A program made the position numbers and the translations under genes. Positions 1 through 8,974 of a stretch of DNA of 64,000 nucleotides are shown here, in pieces; the stretch's first letter is position 1, and the number at the start of each line of letters is the position of its first letter. The notes under the pieces are model-generated. The model searched no databases and was not told the origin of the DNA. It was given only the letters and a program-made list of their open reading frames with translations. The stretch lies in the NCBI RefSeq assembly GCF_024267655.1, contig NZ_CP100595.1:1612001-1676000 (forward strand), given 5' to 3'. This stretch comes from Arcobacter roscoffensis (lineage in GTDB: Bacteria > Campylobacterota > Campylobacteria > Campylobacterales > Arcobacteraceae).

Positions 1-1334
1 ATTGTTCCAGTATTTACTTCACTTGTTAACTTGATACTTCCATTGTGGATTTTTACTATTTTTTTACAAATAGCCATTCCAAGTCCTGTTCCACCTGAAT
101 TTTTGTTTCTACTTTTATCTGTTCTGTAAAACTCTTCAAATATTCTTTCTTGTTCATCTTTAGCAATTCCAATGCCACTATCCTCAACGCTAATTACAGT
201 TGAGTCATTTTCTTTATAGCAAGAAATCTTTACAATACTTTTTTCAAAACTAAAATTAATAGCATTTTTAATTAGATTTTTAACAGCTATTTTCAATAAA
301 GATGCATGACCTTTGATTTGACTCATATTAGTAATATTTGTTTTTAGTTGTATATTTTTTGACAGGGCATAAGACTTTAACTCTTCCACAGATTCCAAGG
401 TAATTTCATCAAGATATATATCAGTATAATTATCAGAAATTGCAGTGTCATTTTTCGCTAAAAATAGTAAATCATCAATAGTATTTTGAATTCTAAGTAC
501 TTCATCTAAACATACTTCTAAACTGTTTTTGTACTCTTCCTTATCTCTATCTTTTCGAAGAGCTATTTCTATTTCACCTCTTATAATCGTAAGTGGAGTT
601 TTAAGTTCATGGGATGCATCACTACTAAACTGATTTATTTTTTTAAATGATATTTCCAATCTTTGAAGCAAGTTATTTATTTCATCAATTAATAAATCAA
701 CTTCATCATTACTATGAAGTTTTTTGACTCTTTGTGATAAATCAGAAGCATTTATTGATTTTAGACTATTTAGTATTTCTTCTATGGGTTTAAATGATTT
801 ATATATTAAAAAATATCCCCCAGTAATAGAGAAAACAAGAACAATTGGTATTATAAAAATAAGTATATAAAAAAGATTTTCAAGGGTTGAATTTAGTATC
901 TTATAATCTGTAGCAACTTGTAGAATATACTCTTTATTTTTTATATTAAATACAATGTTTCCTACTATATAGTCGTTTAACTCTTTAAAAACAATTTTAT
1001 CTTTTTGTAATTCATCTTGAAAAACTTTTATATTTGATGGGAAACTAGTAGTATTGATTATTTTTTTGTCTCTGTTGTTTTCAACTAATCTTATATATAA
1101 AGGAGAAAAGTTATACTCTTTTTCTTCATTATATAAATCAAACTGAAGATTAGACTCGTGGTCTAATATATCATCTACAACATCCAAAATTATAACTTTT
1201 AAAGAAGTTTGCATTTTATCTAAAGTCGAAATTTTAAGGGTTTTATAGATTGATAAAGATAGTACAATCAAGATTATAAATTGAATTATTATATTATAAA
1301 ATAAAAGCTTTTTCTTTATTGATAGATTAGTCAT
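1..1334 (-). CDS. Sensor histidine kinase (partial, C-terminus cut by window edge)
   Basis: Inner-membrane two-component kinase, 444 residues visible. Start is the ATG at 1334, overlapping the stop of the response regulator. Read by eye: a membrane segment at about residues 10-30, an extracytoplasmic region of roughly 115 residues, a second membrane segment near 150-172, a HAMP linker, and a HisKA box SHELKTPL with phospho-acceptor His242. The ATPase domain contains GIGIA (G1), an F box near FEEFYR and GGTGLGMAI (G2). The reading frame runs off the window at base 1, probably only a few residues short of the end. It pairs with the regulator immediately upstream, in the OmpR/EnvZ-like arrangement. 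The stimulus is unknown. Confidence 0.93.
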   Translation of the reverse strand, partial: MTNLSIKKKLLFYNIIIQFIILIVLSLSIYKTLKISTLDKMQTSLKVIILDVVDDILDHESNLQFDLYNEEKEYNFSPLYIRLVENNRDKKIINTTSFPSNIKVFQDELQKDKIVFKELNDYIVGNIVFNIKNKEYILQVATDYKILNSTLENLFYILIFIIPIVLVFSITGGYFLIYKSFKPIEEILNSLKSINASDLSQRVKKLHSNDEVDLLIDEINNLLQRLEISFKKINQFSSDASHELKTPLTIIRGEIEIALRKDRDKEEYKNSLEVCLDEVLRIQNTIDDLLFLAKNDTAISDNYTDIYLDEITLESVEELKSYALSKNIQLKTNITNMSQIKGHASLLKIAVKNLIKNAINFSFEKSIVKISCYKENDSTVISVEDSGIGIAKDEQERIFEEFYRTDKSRNKNSGGTGLGMAICKKIVKIHNGSIKLTSEVNTGT

Positions 1335-1998
1335 CACTTATTTTAAACCCCATTCCTCTTACTGTTTTAATAAGTTTTTTCTCAAAAGGTTTGTCTATTT
1401 TATTTCTTAATCTATAAATATATACATTTATGATATTACTTATATTACTATCTTCCATATTACTTAATGAAGATAAAATAACACTTTCCGATAAGACCTT
1501 ATTTTTGTTTCTAACTAAATATTCTAGTAAAGAAAACTCCTTAGCTGTTAATTCTATTTTTTTACCCGCTCTTTGTATATTTTTTGTTAGTAAATCAAGT
1601 TGTAAATCATCAATAGCAAGTAAAGTTGTTTGAGTTTCAGTCTTAAGTCTTAATTGAACTCTAATTCGAGCTAAAAGTTCATTAAAAGAAAAAGGTTTAG
1701 GAAGATAATCATTAGCACCAATATCAAGACCTTTTATCGTATCTTCTGTGCTATTTTTTGCAGTAAGCATAATAATTGGGGTGTTAATATTTTGTGTTCT
1801 TAATGTTTTACAAACTTCAATGCCATCTTTTATAGGAAGCATTATATCAAGCAATATCACATCATAATCATTTACAGAAGCTAAGTAAATTCCTTCTTCG
1901 CCATCTAAACAATAATCAACACTATAAGACTCTTCTTCAAGACCTTTTTTCAAAAAATTTACTATTTTTATATCATCTTCAACTATTAAAACTTTCAT
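1327..1998 (-). CDS. OmpR/PhoB-family response regulator
   Basis: DNA-binding response regulator, 223 residues. The receiver domain (about 1-115) has the acidic pair Asp8-Asp9, phospho-acceptor Asp51 (LLDIMLP), Thr/Ser switch region MLTAKN and Lys101 (LPKPFS). The C-terminal winged helix (about 128-220) has ELTAKEFSLLEYL and the recognition region INVYIYRLRNKID. It overlaps the start of the partner kinase by 8 nt, so the two are translationally coupled. It lies 66 nt downstream of the metallophosphoesterase gene, so it may be cotranscribed with the ABC transporter/oxidase-like operon or may control it. That regulatory link is inference. Confidence 0.95.
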   Translation of the reverse strand: MKVLIVEDDIKIVNFLKKGLEEESYSVDYCLDGEEGIYLASVNDYDVILLDIMLPIKDGIEVCKTLRTQNINTPIIMLTAKNSTEDTIKGLDIGANDYLPKPFSFNELLARIRVQLRLKTETQTTLLAIDDLQLDLLTKNIQRAGKKIELTAKEFSLLEYLVRNKNKVLSESVILSSLSNMEDSNISNIINVYIYRLRNKIDKPFEKKLIKTVRGMGFKISDD

Positions 1999-2064
1999 AA
2001 ATATCCTAATTCTTTTTAGTTATAAAAATTATATTATAAAAATATGAATATAAAATGAATACTA

Positions 2065-2781
2065 TTAATAAATAAGATTTATTAGGCTTATTTCACTATC
2101 AGCTTTGTATCTAAAATCAACTCCCCAAGTACCGATTCCTTTATTTACATAAATTGCAGTTTTATCTATATAATGAAGTCCATATAAAAAAGGCTGGAAC
2201 AATTTTACAATATAATGAAAAGGGTATATTTGACCACCATGGGTATGTCCACATAAAAATAGATCTATATAATTTTTTGTAGCATATTCATAATCCTTTG
2301 GTTGGTGAGCTAGAAGAATAGAGTTTTCATATTTACTAAGAGTATTTAATAGTTTTTCTTCATCTCTTTTTATTCTAAAAAATTTTGAAAATCTATCACT
2401 TAATCCACCAATAGCAATTTCCTTATCTTTAAAATCAATAAATTCAATCTTATTATCTAAAAAAGTTATTTGACTTAATATGTTCTTTAATTCATCTAGG
2501 CCATAAAATAAATCATGATTACCACTTATAAAATAAGCATTTCTTAGAGTATTTAACAATAATAACTTATCTTTTATTTTTGATACTTTACAATCTATAA
2601 TATCACCTGTAATAAATAGTACATCATATTTAGTTTTTTGACATAAATCTATTAATTTTTCAATATAAAATATATCGGTTTTTGTATCTATATGTAAATC
2701 ACTTAAATGTAGTATTTTAAAACCATCTAAAGCTAGTTTCTCTACTTTTATATCTAATTTATTAATTGTATTTGTTTTCAT
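2065..2781 (-). CDS. Metallophosphoesterase (YkuE-like)
   Basis: Calcineurin-like two-metal phosphoesterase. The metal-binding motifs appear in order: HLSDLHID, TGDIID, SGNHD, AHQPKD and CGHTHGGQIYP. Related YkuE/LpxH-like enzymes hydrolyse phosphoesters, often membrane-associated lipids, but the substrate here is not evident. I prefer the ATG at 2781 (MKTNT), which lies 4 nt after the YceI gene. An upstream ATG at 2823 would add 14 residues inside that gene. No signal peptide is seen. It is the last gene of the transporter/oxidase-like run before the two-component pair. Confidence 0.9.
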   Translation of the reverse strand: MKTNTINKLDIKVEKLALDGFKILHLSDLHIDTKTDIFYIEKLIDLCQKTKYDVLFITGDIIDCKVSKIKDKLLLLNTLRNAYFISGNHDLFYGLDELKNILSQITFLDNKIEFIDFKDKEIAIGGLSDRFSKFFRIKRDEEKLLNTLSKYENSILLAHQPKDYEYATKNYIDLFLCGHTHGGQIYPFHYIVKLFQPFLYGLHYIDKTAIYVNKGIGTWGVDFRYKADSEISLINLIY

Positions 2782-2785
2782 ATAA

Positions 2786-3316
2786 TTACATATCGCTAAA
2801 TTTAAAATTATATTTAATATCAATTTTATTTCTTACTGCTAAAAAAAGTAGTGTAGGGGGTTCTAAATTATAATCTGTTAAATTAATACTAAAAACTCCA
2901 TCAAAGAAAACTTTGTTGTTTGATTTTGATATTTTTGTTAATGCTTTTACTTTTCTACTTACTTTATTTAGAGATATAAAACCTTCAATCATATAATTGT
3001 CTTTATCAATTTTTCTTACATTAATAAAATCAAAACTTATTTTTGGGTTAATCTTTGATTTTAATAAGTCATACATATTTTTATCTCTACTAGAATCCTC
3101 ACTTTCCAAATCAATACTATTTATCCAAATTGTTCCTTTGATATTTGAAAAATCATTTTCATACTGTAAGTTTGTATATATTTTTTTTGTTTTAGGATCT
3201 ATATTTTTATCCCCAAATATTTCTGTATGAGCTATTACTTCTCCATTTTCTAGTACTAATTTATTTGCAGTAAGTGCAGTAATAGCAAATAAAACTAATA
3301 ATATTAATTTATACAT
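2786..3316 (-). CDS. YceI-family periplasmic protein
   Basis: 176 residues with a clear N-terminal signal peptide (MYKLILLVLFAITALTA) and a YceI/lipocalin-like beta-barrel pattern. The C-terminal signature is around FSINLTDYNLEPP and RNKIDIKYNFKF. YceI proteins are exported barrels that bind isoprenoid-type or other amphiphilic ligands. In several proteobacteria they sit beside cytochrome b genes, which fits the haem-protein-like neighbour two genes upstream. The start has a good Shine-Dalgarno (AAGGAG). It overlaps the preceding membrane-protein gene by 13 nt. The ligand is unknown. Confidence 0.85.
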   Translation of the reverse strand: MYKLILLVLFAITALTANKLVLENGEVIAHTEIFGDKNIDPKTKKIYTNLQYENDFSNIKGTIWINSIDLESEDSSRDKNMYDLLKSKINPKISFDFINVRKIDKDNYMIEGFISLNKVSRKVKALTKISKSNNKVFFDGVFSINLTDYNLEPPTLLFLAVRNKIDIKYNFKFSDM

Positions 3317-4278
3317 TTTTTCTCCTTTATTGATATATTATAAGAACTTAAAACTTTTAGAAGTGATATCAAAAATATAATTGGCACATATAAAATCAAG
3401 TTTTCTAAAGCTACTAAAAGTCCTAACCCAGAGGCTATCCAACCTATAAAAATCATATAAATGCAAATAGTTCTAAAATCTTTTTTTATTATTCCTCTTA
3501 AAATAGCCACATTGTAATATGAAATAACAAAAGGATAAACTATTCCTAGTAAAGCAGCTTCTTGCAAGAAAAATAGTAAATAACTTAGTGCGAAAAGTAA
3601 GATGACAAATATCTCATTTTCAAACTTTTCAAATTTAAATGTAAAAGCAGCTAATACACCTACTATATGAAATACAATAATTTCTAAAGTAAATCCATCT
3701 CTCCAAATTGAAATACTAGCATCCCTAGAAAGAGTTTCAAATAGTGCAGAGTCTATAAAAACCCAAAGAGTCATTGAATACAATGAGTATGAATAGCTTG
3801 GCAAACTTTTCATTTTTTCATTATCTTTTATAAATAGAACACTTATTAAACAAACCAAAGAAAAAATGATTGCAATAAACTGTCTATCTGAAGGCTCTAT
3901 TATAAAAAGTGCTGTACCTAAAGTATAAGATAAAGCTAAAGCAAATGCCAATTGAAGCGTTGAACTTTCTTTTATTTTCTCAATTATCAAAGGGGCTAAT
4001 CCTCCAACACTTAATCCAAGTAAAAAAAGTAAGACTTTTGAAAAATCTGGATAAGCTAAACTAACACTAAATTGTAATAGCAATAACAAAACTATTTTAT
4101 TTTTAGAAGATAACTTAATAAAATAAACTAAAATCGAACCAATAATCCCTCCTATAGCTATTGGTGATATTGCATAAATGTTCGATGAGAGATATTCAAC
4201 AATTCCTGTTTGGGCTATTAATAAATAAAAGCTTAATTCAAAAGATATAAATATACTTAAAGCAATTTTTGAAAACAT
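3304..4278 (-). CDS. Polytopic membrane protein, unrecognised
   Basis: 324 residues, almost entirely hydrophobic, with roughly ten predicted membrane segments and short charged loops (for example SKNK near 58 and KFEKFENE near 215). I see no catalytic motif. Weak MFS-like spacing (GGIIGSILVY, LGLSVGGLAPL) would fit a half-size transporter-like fold but is not diagnostic. It starts from an ATG with an AAGGAG site and overlaps the oxidase-like gene by 22 nt and YceI by 13 nt. This tight coupling suggests a joint role with the haem-copper-oxidase-like protein. No function is assigned. Confidence 0.75.
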   Translation of the reverse strand: MFSKIALSIFISFELSFYLLIAQTGIVEYLSSNIYAISPIAIGGIIGSILVYFIKLSSKNKIVLLLLLQFSVSLAYPDFSKVLLFLLGLSVGGLAPLIIEKIKESSTLQLAFALALSYTLGTALFIIEPSDRQFIAIIFSLVCLISVLFIKDNEKMKSLPSYSYSLYSMTLWVFIDSALFETLSRDASISIWRDGFTLEIIVFHIVGVLAAFTFKFEKFENEIFVILLFALSYLLFFLQEAALLGIVYPFVISYYNVAILRGIIKKDFRTICIYMIFIGWIASGLGLLVALENLILYVPIIFLISLLKVLSSYNISIKEKKCIN

Positions 4279-5828
4279 GAAAACTCCTTTTTGTAAAAAA
4301 TTATGAAAAACAGCACTGAAAAAGATAAGTCAAAAACTGTAATAAAAAGTGCTTCATAAGATAAACTTCCATTTAAATATAAAGCAAAAAACATAGAACT
4401 AACAAAAATTCTAATAATTGCAGTAAGTAAAGTAAACTCATATTGAGATTTTTTAGAAATAAAAGCAAAATAGTGGATTATTCCTGTAGTAAAAACAAAA
4501 ATAAAAACAATGTACTCATAACTATTTGAAAATTTAAAACCTAGTAAAGGATATAAATAACTTCCAAGAAAAATTAAAATAATTCCAGTTGAACCATCAC
4601 TTAAAGCTCCTAATAGATTATACTTTTGTAAAGAGTTTAGCTTTAAATCTAGTTTTATTAGTTTAAAAAAAGATATAAATACTACTATTCCAAATAGAGT
4701 TCTTAAACTCCATAATATTTCTATATCACCTTTAATAACACCTGCTTGTACAAATCCTGATATACTTAAAACTAAAAATATCCCAAGAATTCCATACAAA
4801 TAATACTTGTAAAACTTTATATCTTTTAAACTATTTATATGATTTGATAAAATTGCAAAAGTCATAAATAAAATTGAGACTCCCATTGCAACATGGGCAT
4901 GAGCTACAATCAAATCATTTCTATGAAATAACCATCTAAACTCTGGAATAAAAAGAATATTTCCCTCAATATCCACAAACAAAAAGGCTAATATAGATAT
5001 CAATAAAACATATTTAGGTGTTTTTGATATATGTGCATCTTGAAACCATCTATAAAGTAAAGGTATATATAAAAATGTTAGATATTGTAAAAACCATTCT
5101 TGCTCATATGTTAGTGAAGCAACAAAACTTCTATAAAGTACAGATAAAATATAAAAAACAAATGGAATTATCCAAAAAATATGCCATCTTGCATTAAAAT
5201 TACCTTTATGAAGAAGTTTGATTATAAGATAATAAATAGGAATTAAAGCAAAACTCATACCTAAAGTATTATCGCCATGTGGTCCACTTATAGTACTTTC
5301 TACTTGACCTATTATTGGATTCATTAATATCAAAAGGCAAAATGGTGCTATTATTACAATTGCTAAAGATACTTTAATCCATAATGGTTTAACTTCATAA
5401 AGTTTTATATATTCATATAAAGCTAAAGCATAAAAAACTCCACTTACAGCCAAGATAAAATTTAGTTCATAAGGGAAGTCATAAAAAGCTAAATCTCTAG
5501 TATTTCCTAAAACTAAACTACTTATCATAAAAACTAAAAATATATACCAAAAAATTGAATAAAGCCCTAAATATCTAAGTCCTTTATCACTTTTAATTCC
5601 ATCTTTATTTATAAGTAAAAATGGTAAATAAGAAAGCATTAAAGGAATAAAACCATATAACATCAATGAAATATGTAATGATCTTACATTTGATGGTAAT
5701 AAGGTATTAGAATTAATAGAAAATCCTAATAAATTAATAGAATATACTATTCCAAAAAATATCCCTAAAAAAAGAAAAATCAAAGAGATTTTGAAGTTTT
5801 GATTTATGAAACTACTGAATTTGTCCAT
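4257..5828 (-). CDS. Haem-copper oxidase subunit I-like membrane protein
   Basis: 523 residues with about 12-14 membrane helices. It resembles NorB/cbb3-type subunit I: His52 in helix 2 (RSLHISLMLYGF), SGPHGDNTLG with His184 in the position of the first CuB ligand, and the haem-ligand pair His310/His312 (AHAHVAMG) in helix 10. The helix-7 His-His pair that normally completes the CuB site is not visible; that segment reads around LYRSFVASLTYEQEW. It may therefore bind haems but not CuB, or be a sensor or electron-transfer relative. It is coupled to an ABC transporter (17-nt overlap) and has no subunit II or III nearby. Identification as the superfamily is fairly firm; activity is uncertain. 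Confidence 0.72.
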   Translation of the reverse strand: MDKFSSFINQNFKISLIFLFLGIFFGIVYSINLLGFSINSNTLLPSNVRSLHISLMLYGFIPLMLSYLPFLLINKDGIKSDKGLRYLGLYSIFWYIFLVFMISSLVLGNTRDLAFYDFPYELNFILAVSGVFYALALYEYIKLYEVKPLWIKVSLAIVIIAPFCLLILMNPIIGQVESTISGPHGDNTLGMSFALIPIYYLIIKLLHKGNFNARWHIFWIIPFVFYILSVLYRSFVASLTYEQEWFLQYLTFLYIPLLYRWFQDAHISKTPKYVLLISILAFLFVDIEGNILFIPEFRWLFHRNDLIVAHAHVAMGVSILFMTFAILSNHINSLKDIKFYKYYLYGILGIFLVLSISGFVQAGVIKGDIEILWSLRTLFGIVVFISFFKLIKLDLKLNSLQKYNLLGALSDGSTGIILIFLGSYLYPLLGFKFSNSYEYIVFIFVFTTGIIHYFAFISKKSQYEFTLLTAIIRIFVSSMFFALYLNGSLSYEALFITVFDLSFSVLFFIIFYKKEFSCFQKLL

Positions 5829-6438
5829 CTTTCACCTCAATTATTCTATTTGATAATTGTGCAAGACTCTTATCGTGCGTAGCAACTATTACTGTGATTC
5901 CTTCTTTTGATAACTCTTGAAATAGTTTAAAAACATTTAAAGAGTTTTTTGAATCTAAATTACCAGTTGGTTCATCTGCAAAAAGAACTTTTGGTTTATT
6001 TATAAGTGCTCTTGCTATTGCAACTCTTTGTCTTTGTCCTCCTGATATTTCATTTGGAAATTTATTTAGAAGCTCCCTAATATCTAATAAATTAAAAAGT
6101 TCACTTATTTCTTTATCACTTGCTTTTTCATTAGCTATTTTTATATTTTCAGCATTTGTAAGATAGTTTATTAAATAGTGAAATTGGAAAATAAAGCCAA
6201 TATTATCTTTTCTAAATTTATCTATATTTTTTATTTCTCTATATTTTTTATTTTCAAAAAATAGTTCGCCACTTTTTTCTTTTAAAAGTGTTGATAAAAT
6301 TGAAAGTAGGGTAGTTTTACCACTTCCACTCTCACCAATAATAGATATAAATTCACCTTTTTTAATACTTAGATTTATATTTTTTAAGGCCAAATCACCA
6401 TTATAATCATGAGAAAAGTTTTTTGCTTCTATTATCAT
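5812..6438 (-). CDS. ABC transporter ATP-binding protein (LolD/MacB-type)
   Basis: 208-residue ATPase of the LolD/MacB/FtsE class. Walker A GESGSGKTT at about 36-44, Q-loop FQFHYL, signature SGGQRQRVAIARAL, Walker B VLFADEP followed by TGNLDS, and a switch His in VATHDKS. It overlaps the permease stop by 4 nt (ATGA) and the oxidase-like gene by 17 nt, so it belongs to this operon. Enzymes of this class drive mechanotransmission or lipoprotein release rather than ordinary transport across the membrane. The substrate is unknown. Confidence 0.93.
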   Translation of the reverse strand: MIIEAKNFSHDYNGDLALKNINLSIKKGEFISIIGESGSGKTTLLSILSTLLKEKSGELFFENKKYREIKNIDKFRKDNIGFIFQFHYLINYLTNAENIKIANEKASDKEISELFNLLDIRELLNKFPNEISGGQRQRVAIARALINKPKVLFADEPTGNLDSKNSLNVFKLFQELSKEGITVIVATHDKSLAQLSNRIIEVKDGQIQ

Positions 6439-7514
6439 ATTTTATCTCCTTGCATTAAAATTATTGGATCAATTTTAGATACATTTAAAGCAGGGATTAT
6501 TGAGCCAATTACAGCCATTAAAATTGAACAGATAAATAGTGTAAGGCTTAAAGAACTACTTAAATGTGCATTGATATATCCATGAAATAGCTCAAATTTT
6601 TCAATCATCAGAAGAAATATATTTGCTATAAAAAATGCAGAAATAAAACTAATAAAGCCCAAAATGGCTGTTTCTAAAACTATTTGATTAATAATTCTTC
6701 CCGTTGAAATTCCAATAGCCTTTTTTATTCCAAATTCACTTTTTCTTTGATTTACAGTAATACTCATAATACTTACAACACTTAAAAGTCCCATACAAAA
6801 AGCTACCGATGAAATAAGCTTAGAAGAAGTTCTGATAATTTCAAATTGGTTATAATTATCTACAAAGCTATTTGTAGATTTAACTTCAATATCGTTTGAT
6901 AAGTCTTGTGTATTTTTTATTATGAAATCTATATCTTTTTGAATATTTGTATTTACTAAAAGAAATGAAGCTGATTTATTAAAGATTTTAGAAGCTTGAT
7001 TTATATTTAATACAACTCCACCATTTTCAAAACCAATTTCACTTCTAAATACTCCAGAAATTTTGTACGTATCTTTTGAAATTTGAATACTGTTTTTATT
7101 TTTTAAAGAATCATATATAGATTTTCCTACTAAAACTTCATTATCTTTTGGATATGAACCTTTTATTAGTGTATAGTTTGAAAATCTATTTTTTGTTACT
7201 CCATATACAGCTACAATTGGTAGTTCTTCAACAGGACTTGCCCCAACAACAACAGCTGATACTTTTTTAACTCCATCAAACTCTTCTATTTTATGAATAA
7301 GATTTATATCTACATTTGAAAAAAATGTATCAGAAATCTTTGCTTGAGTTATTATAATATCTCCATCATTTTTAAGCATAGAAGAGTACATATAAATAAT
7401 GCCATTTGATATTGAACTAATTAAAAAAATAGAACAAATACTAAGGCTTAAACTAAATAATATTAGTAAGGTTTTAAGTTTATTAGCTTTTAAAGCTTTT
7501 AAAGCAGTTCGCAT
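6435..7514 (-). CDS. FtsX/MacB-type ABC transporter permease
   Basis: Type VII ABC permease: one N-terminal membrane segment (about 15-40), a large periplasmic domain (about 45-225), then three C-terminal helices with the FtsX signature region (SIMSITVNQRKSEFGIKKAIG). I prefer the ATG at 7514 (MRTALKALKANK) because AAAGGAGATAT lies just before it. The ATG at 7529 is in frame but would place that site inside the coding region. It is the first gene of the run continuing to the two-component system. A LolCE/MacB-like job in moving a lipidated or haem-related cargo is possible but not shown. Confidence 0.88.
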   Translation of the reverse strand: MRTALKALKANKLKTLLILFSLSLSICSIFLISSISNGIIYMYSSMLKNDGDIIITQAKISDTFFSNVDINLIHKIEEFDGVKKVSAVVVGASPVEELPIVAVYGVTKNRFSNYTLIKGSYPKDNEVLVGKSIYDSLKNKNSIQISKDTYKISGVFRSEIGFENGGVVLNINQASKIFNKSASFLLVNTNIQKDIDFIIKNTQDLSNDIEVKSTNSFVDNYNQFEIIRTSSKLISSVAFCMGLLSVVSIMSITVNQRKSEFGIKKAIGISTGRIINQIVLETAILGFISFISAFFIANIFLLMIEKFELFHGYINAHLSSSLSLTLFICSILMAVIGSIIPALNVSKIDPIILMQGDKI

Positions 7515-7582
7515 ATATCTCCTTTTCATTATAGGAAATATAGCTGCAATTGATGAATTAAATATGAATAGGGTATGAACTT

Positions 7583-8974
7583 TTATTCATAAAAAAGAGT
7601 TTTTAGGTATTCTTCTGCTGTTTTTAAATGTTCATGTAGTTTATCTTCTGACATTCTATTTAAAAGAGATATTTGCATTTTCATTCTAGGATTATCTTTG
7701 AAAAGATGTGAGTATTTATATAAAAATCTCCAATATAAAGCATCAACTATTTTACACCAAGGCTCTTTTTTTGAGTAATCACTCATCTTTATAAGATAAT
7801 TAGAACTTGCTATATATGGCTTAGTAGTTATACTTCCACCATCACTAAAACCACTCATTCCATAGACATTTCCAAGCATTACCCAATCGTAAGCATCTAT
7901 ATAGTTTTGCATAAAATACTCATAGACATCATTTGGCCTTATTTCTAAAAGTAAAAAGATATTACCTAAAATCATAAGTCTTTCTATATGATGAGCATAG
8001 GCTGTTTTGTCTACTTTTTTTATTACATCATCCAGTATATCTATTCCACTTTTTCCATCAATAATTGCTTTTGGCATTGAGTTTTTAAATTCAAAAAAAT
8101 TAGAGTTTCGCAATCTCACACCATCATCTTCATAGATTTTTAGCATAAACTCTCTCCAACCAATAATCTGTCTTATAAATCCTTCTTTGGCATTATATGG
8201 AGCATGTGCATTTTTTATTTTTTCAATTACATAGTTTAAATCAAGTAAACCTATATTTAAACTGCTTGAGATATTTGAGTGGAAAAGATAAATAAGATTA
8301 GTATTTTTTGTAATTGCATCTTGGTAGTTTCCAAAGTTGTCAAATTTTTCTTTTACAAAATACTCAAGTTGTAATCTAGCTTCATCAAAAGAAATAGGGT
8401 AATTAAAATCTTCACAAACACCTACAGTATCAAACTTTTGACAATACTCTTTTGCTTCATTTATATAGTCATTTTCATAAGATAGTGTTGCAGGAATAAA
8501 TATATCTTTTGGAAGTTTCTTTCTATTATCACTATCAAAACTATATTTCCCGTATAAAGGTTTTCCGTTTTCCATAAATATATCAAGCTCTTTTCTTCTG
8601 TGCATATAAAAATGGTGTAGAAACTTACTTTTATCATCAGGATGTAAAAAGTTTGGATTTTTAATAGTATGTATATTTTCAAAATTCTTATAAACTTTCT
8701 TTTCTAAATAATCATCAAAAAGTTCATATATAAAAATTTCATTAGTTTTGTATTTTTCTAAATAGCTTTCATCCTCAAAATACTCAACATCAAAAGCATT
8801 TTGTTTTAAATAATTTTCATAAAACTTCATAGAGGCTCTATGAAGTACTAACTTTTGAATATGAAATTTATATTGAGTAAAAAATAAAGGCTCTTCTATT
8901 AAAACTATTTTTTTGTTTTTTAAAATATCAGTATTTTCAAATAACTGATGAGGATAGATTAAAAAAATATCCAT
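7583..8974 (-). CDS. Cryptochrome/photolyase-related protein (FeS-BCP-like)
   Basis: 463 residues. The N-terminal half is photolyase-related (IYPHQLFE, LHRASMKFYENYL). The C-terminal FAD domain has GWREFMLKIYE, HHIERLMILGN, DAYDWVMLGNVYGMS and GGSITTKPYIASSNY, as in bacterial (6-4) photolyases of the FeS-BCP group. That group normally carries four cysteines for a [4Fe-4S] cluster. Here the segment before ALYWRFL is shortened and keeps only one Cys (KKEPWCKI). It may repair (6-4) photoproducts or act as a light sensor. It shares the TAATG junction with the EAL gene and closes the lipid/vitamin operon. Confidence 0.87.
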   Translation of the reverse strand: MDIFLIYPHQLFENTDILKNKKIVLIEEPLFFTQYKFHIQKLVLHRASMKFYENYLKQNAFDVEYFEDESYLEKYKTNEIFIYELFDDYLEKKVYKNFENIHTIKNPNFLHPDDKSKFLHHFYMHRRKELDIFMENGKPLYGKYSFDSDNRKKLPKDIFIPATLSYENDYINEAKEYCQKFDTVGVCEDFNYPISFDEARLQLEYFVKEKFDNFGNYQDAITKNTNLIYLFHSNISSSLNIGLLDLNYVIEKIKNAHAPYNAKEGFIRQIIGWREFMLKIYEDDGVRLRNSNFFEFKNSMPKAIIDGKSGIDILDDVIKKVDKTAYAHHIERLMILGNIFLLLEIRPNDVYEYFMQNYIDAYDWVMLGNVYGMSGFSDGGSITTKPYIASSNYLIKMSDYSKKEPWCKIVDALYWRFLYKYSHLFKDNPRMKMQISLLNRMSEDKLHEHLKTAEEYLKTLFYE

